Of a stretch of 64,000 nucleotides of DNA, positions 60,095-64,000 are shown piece after piece; position 1 is the first letter of the stretch, and every line of letters starts with the position of its first letter. The notes below the pieces were generated by a model that had not been told where the DNA came from, ran no database searches, and saw nothing but the letters and a program-made list of their open reading frames with translations. The translations under genes and the position numbers were made by a program. The stretch is from Iris pallida. Taxonomy: Eukaryota > Streptophyta > Magnoliopsida > Asparagales > Iridaceae. Where the stretch lies: NCBI GenBank assembly GCA_029216955.1, contig JANAVB010033216.1, positions 8,611,492-8,675,491 on the forward strand. Direction: 5' to 3'.

Positions 60095-62661
60095 TGTAGT
60101 GCCCCGTCCCGCTCAGTCAATCGGAGGAATCGAAACGCCGACGACGTTCGGCCTTGGCCTTGCAACGGCTGCTCGAAGACTCGCTCGGTCGAGATGACTC
60201 CTCGTTCAGGTGGGGTAGTTTCGATGAACTTGCCTCATCTTAGCCTTCACATAATAACTCGCATGTTTTCAACTTGCACAAGTTAGGCTTGATAATAAAA
60301 AAAGACGCATCCACATAGCTAAGAGAATAATTCTGACGGGTCGGAATGTGTTAGAACATGGAAAACGGTCCCACGGTCTGCTTAGAAGTTTGCTCAGCGT
60401 GCTTTCAAATGACACTCGGTCCTTCCTCCCGTGGCTTGGAAGAAGGAAGTTGGCTTAAGTTGCTATGTTGCCACAATGCTCGAATTAGCCTAAGTCATAG
60501 GTGTCGTCCGTATGAATGCTTGATAAAGCATGCACGGTCCCGTCATGCAAGACTTGGCATAGCATTCGTCCGTCCAGTGGGTTAAGTCGTATTGCACGGC
60601 TTGTGGCTTAAGTTTAGGCACCCAAGAACTTGTTTGTTCAAGTCGAACGCGTGCACGACATGTTCTCTCGATGCGAAGCTTGGCGTAGCCTTTGCTCATC
60701 GAGTTGTTGCCCGAATAAGTTAGAAAAGAGTTGTACTGGGCTATCGAAGTCATAGCAAGCACTGTCCCGTATTTCCTGCGGTTGTCAAGTCACATAGTCC
60801 CACGAGATCAAGGCTCATCGTGTAAAGTATATGACTTGAGCGATAGCTTCGCCTAGAGAATAAGGTCTGTCTAGGGCACGAGCTACGGTCGGTTTAGTAA
60901 AAAGCATGACACGGACAAAGGAAGTCCACGTGACTGGTTGTCGTCGAGATCGGTCCCGCTACTTGGGAGTCTCGATAAGTCTCGTCCACGAGATCGGTCC
61001 CGCTGCTTGGAAGTCTCGTTAAGTCTCGATAAGCCTCGCACACGAGATCGGTCCCGCTACTTGGGAGTCTCGATAAGTCTCGTTCACGAGATTGGTCCCG
61101 CTATTTGGGAGTCTCGCTATGTCTCGATAAGGAAGTACACGAGATCGGTTCCGCTACTTGGGAGTCTCGATGAGTCTCGATAAGAAATCACGCGAGATCG
61201 GTCCCGCTACTTGGGAGTCTCGATAGAAAGATGGAAAGCATGGTCATGAATAAGGAAGGACTTGATAGATCGAGTTGAGTCTTGCATGGTCATTGGACAA
61301 CTTGCGCGCAACGGCGAAATTCCTCGAGCGATCCCGGGGTGCCGGGTTCGTGTCGGCCTAGGAGGAATTGCAGATATTGTACGGCCTTCATCAACGGTAC
61401 GACTCGTTGAAGTGAACCGTTATAATATAGGTTGCAGGTCATTCGGTGGGAGCTCGTACCTCGCCACGCGAATGGTCACAGTATGCAAAAGATCCAGGAT
61501 AGCTTGACATTGCTAGTGACCACTCATATAAATGTGTTGGCAAGAGCGGCTATCCGCGTGTATGCCTTTGTATTGCGTCGAGTACTAGCAAGTTACGTGT
61601 TGGATTATCAAGTCATGCTTATTGCAAGCGCTAATCTTGAATCGGCACGGGTTAGGGTGTGCACGGTTGCATCACCATTCTAGAGCCTAAGAGTTGGTTA
61701 TAGCAAGGACACGCGCTTCGGCATGAATGTGGTCTCGTCTCGAGTTAAGTCAGAAAGGGTCGTAAGGCAACATGGTTAAGTCGGGTTGATCCTTGAGAAG
61801 CACGGTCTCGATCTTAAGGCACGAGCAAGTATATTGGCACGACCCGCACGAGTCGTCCCCTCGACGTCATTGACACGAGAATGATCTTGAGGCACGTAAA
61901 ACAAGTGAACGTCTTGGCACGGTTGAGTTGCATAGGTTTATGCTCGGCGAGGCACTGCCTCGAATTTATTGAAGTCACGAATAGAGTATAGCACGACCTT
62001 GTCGTTGCGTTACCAAGTATAGGCCAAGGCGTCGTTGTTTTAAAATTGATCCTAAGGCAAGACTAGAAAGACAATCGAAAGAGATTTAAGCTGCACAAAG
62101 TAAATAAACGTGTCGGTTTTGTATGGGTGGACGAGGAGCTCACTCCACCAGTACAGTTGAGTACTGACACCCACACAGTTTTCATGTGCAGGCACAGGTA
62201 GAAGCTCATGACGCGGAGCTCGTTTGGATGCGTCGAGGCACGGAGTTCCTTGGCGATTCGAAGTGTGCGGCCGCGTGGAGTCAAGACTTATACGGGACAT
62301 AATATATGGACATTGCCTTCCGAAACATCTGCTGGCTCAAGCATTGTATCGAGAGATGAGAGAGAGCAGGGTGACTTGTAAAATAAAAGAAAAGTGAGCT
62401 TGAGAGACTTGTAATCAGGGTCTTGCGTCCCATTGTAATCTTATTGTTTAATATCAATAAAGAGCACTTTTGAATAACTTGTGTGTTGTTTCTAAATTTT
62501 CGTTGCATGTTCAATATTTCTGCTTGGGACTTCTGTGCGACGACCCCGTCGTAGCCGCTGTAATCGGCCGTTATGAAACTGCCTTGTATGAGCGCGATTT
62601 AGGTTCGTGCGGCATCACGCCTTAGCGAGGACGATCGCTCCTACGGGAGCAGGACGTGACA
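60095..62661 (+). repeat. 3' LTR of the LARD-like element
   Basis: The uninterrupted 2567-bp LTR runs TGTAGTGCCCCGTCCC to AGGACGTGACA. It has the empty TTAGT site (60894-60898), the six-unit array (60945-61226) and AATAAA (62456-62461). Confidence 0.92.
60945..61226 (+). repeat. Alternating tandem array, 3' LTR copy
   Basis: Six units are collinear with 56024-56306, with scattered substitutions. Confidence 0.8.
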
Positions 62662-62790
62662 GTAGCCGTGGGAGGTCCAGGCCGGTCGAACCAGGGCGCC
62701 ACCGGAAGTTCCGGCAGCATTGTTGGTTGCATGGAACTGGGGTGGCTGAGAAGTGGCTCCGGTGAGAAGGATAAAGTTAGCAACAGATTT
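62662..62790 (-). pseudogene. Host sequence right of the LARD-like element, possible exon
   Basis: It is GC-richer than its surroundings. One minus-strand frame (MLPELPVAPWFDRPGPP) runs from here across the LARD junction (one GTAGC) into 51425-51340. Another frame (FILLTGATSQPPQFHATN) is also open. These are candidate upstream exon sequence of the split host gene. No family was recognised. Confidence 0.35.
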
Positions 62791-62799
62791 CAGTACAGG

Positions 62800-64000
62800 T
62801 CACACTGAATCTTCTTCCGTGACCTGTTTGATTACAGCTATATACTTACAACAGCTTTCAAGTTTCTCTCTTTATTTCTGTAGTCCTGCCTGCTCACTTT
62901 AAGGCCTCGGTTTTTTCAAGGACAGTATTTTTTTTTGGGGGTGTTTGGAAATGCTTTCACTTTCGATGTTTGGAAAAGCCACAGATATAATCAGAATAAA
63001 TGTAAAAAATATAGAAGAAAAAGTAAATTTTTTTATACGAGTGGAGAAAATTATTCCTCCTATTTTGTTTCATGTTCTTCATTTTTTTTTTTTTTTGGCT
63101 GATGCATACTTGCATAGTACACAATACTAATACACAGATTCAGACGAGCATTCCAGAGTTTTGACACGTTGGAAACATTGGCTGGATGATATCAGTTTTG
63201 GTCAATAACCGAAGCTCACTATTTCAATGGTTCTTGTAATGGCCAACCAAGCAAATATTGGATAAATCCTTTGTTTCAAATTTCAGTCAAGATCATCTAC
63301 AAAAATCAGTAATGTTTCACATTCCCCATTGTCCGGACTACGCCAAAAATTCGACTGTATAACACAGGACGAGTCTCCGTACAAATTTTATTTATATTTA
63401 TACTACTATATAAAATAAAGAAAAAGTTGGCTCCACCGTGATTTTTTATTTTTTTCTTCCAGATATTTCCATACCTAATTTTACTAATTAAAATTGTTTA
63501 TTAAATCTAATGAAGGCAACTAAGTAATTACGTATAGAATTTTTTTTTTAAGAAAAATATATTTTGCTATTATAATTATTTTGCTCTTCCCAAATACAAA
63601 AAAAAAATTAAAAGAAGGTTATGTATATATGCTAGTATTATATAATGTGAAAAGTTCAAGTTCACCCTAAAATATATATACATATATATCAAAATATGTT
63701 TAAATTAATTAGGAATACAATATGTAAATTACACACATCTCCAATAACATAATTACTAACCACTAATTATTACACTTCAAACTACAATAAATGTTCACTA
63801 TCTCACAAATAAATTTATTTTATATTATTTCAAAATGGATTGTCATGCAAGTATACATGTAAAAAGTGAGAAAATACCATGCACAATGCACGTACGCGAC
63901 TTCTAGTGTTACATAGAGTACATTAGTAAGTAAAATTCATGAGATATATGTTTGTAAAAGATATTTCCATGGAAAATTATACTGCACATACATCCACATG
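62800..64000. other. AT-rich right flank
   Basis: Poly-T and poly-A runs and short AT repeats, with no ORF, LTR end or RNA gene recognised. Confidence 0.5.

Larger units (their letters stand above)
51426..62661 (+). mobile_element. LARD-like non-autonomous LTR retrotransposon with nested solo LTR
   Basis: The 5' LTR is 51426-57740, including a 3749-bp insertion. The interior is 57741-60094 and the 3' LTR 60095-62661. The TSD GTAGC lies at 51421-51425 and 62662-62666. Without the insertion the 5' LTR is 2566 bp against 2567 bp for the 3' LTR. The primer-binding site TGGTATCAGAGC follows the 5' LTR. The 2.35-kb interior has no gag or pol motif in any frame, and its longest open frames are about 80 codons. 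Before the 3' LTR, AAGGACGAAACTTTTTCTGAGTGG resembles the Tekay-like polypurine region of element II. Long LTRs with an empty interior fit large retrotransposon derivatives mobilised in trans. Confidence 0.9.

Overview
The window looks like nuclear DNA of a flowering plant, probably a eudicot. It is AT-rich and gene-poor, with plant-type introns, AT and CA microsatellites, nested LTR retrotransposons, plant L1-type LINEs, MITEs and CACTA-type ends. There are no rRNA or tRNA genes, operons or CRISPR arrays. Almost every coding segment is a transposon ORF or a broken host gene, and I see no intact host gene.

Left flank (1-6 kb): two decayed host fragments on the minus strand. One is a hydroxyproline O-galactosyltransferase-like GT31 gene (224-1311). 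The other is a trehalose-6-phosphate phosphatase (about 5440-5895). Neither can encode a working enzyme.

6.0-11.7 kb: LINE-1, minus strand, nearly full length with ORF1 (CCHC gag) and ORF2 (endonuclease, RT, zf-RVT). ORF2 is spoiled by one extra G. A related, more decayed copy, LINE-2, lies at 35.5-41.1 kb. A 5' ORF1 piece, LINE-3, lies at 33.8-34.9 kb. Both long copies end in an AT dinucleotide tail and share an ORF1-stop/ORF2-start overlap.

11.9-15.3 kb: a small-element zone with a 290-bp foldback element made of six hairpins, a 311-bp Tourist-like MITE, and CACTA-type right ends with a 0.5-kb tandem duplication.

15.3-20.1 kb: a plant mobile domain (PMD)-like gene on the minus strand lies next to a polypurine tract and an apparent 3' LTR on the plus strand. 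This suggests an LTR retrotransposon carrying an antisense PMD gene.

20.1-33.8 kb: a minus-strand Gypsy (Tekay-like) element with 4.5-kb LTRs and a gag-only interior, then partial LTRs of further elements leading into LINE-3.

44.2-62.7 kb: two complete insertions at one host locus. The first is a Copia element (44184-51316, target-site duplication ATGTT). The second is a large element with no gag-pol (51426-62661, target-site duplication GTAGC, 2.57-kb LTRs, tRNA-Met primer site). Its 5' LTR holds a 3744-bp solo LTR (52229-55972, target-site duplication TTAGT), and its 3' LTR shows the empty site. Removing these insertions rejoins what looks like a host exon on the minus strand. The right flank (62.7-64 kb) is AT-rich.

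The elements do not form one functional pathway. The window records successive insertion, recombination and decay, and LINE-1 and the large LTR element look youngest.
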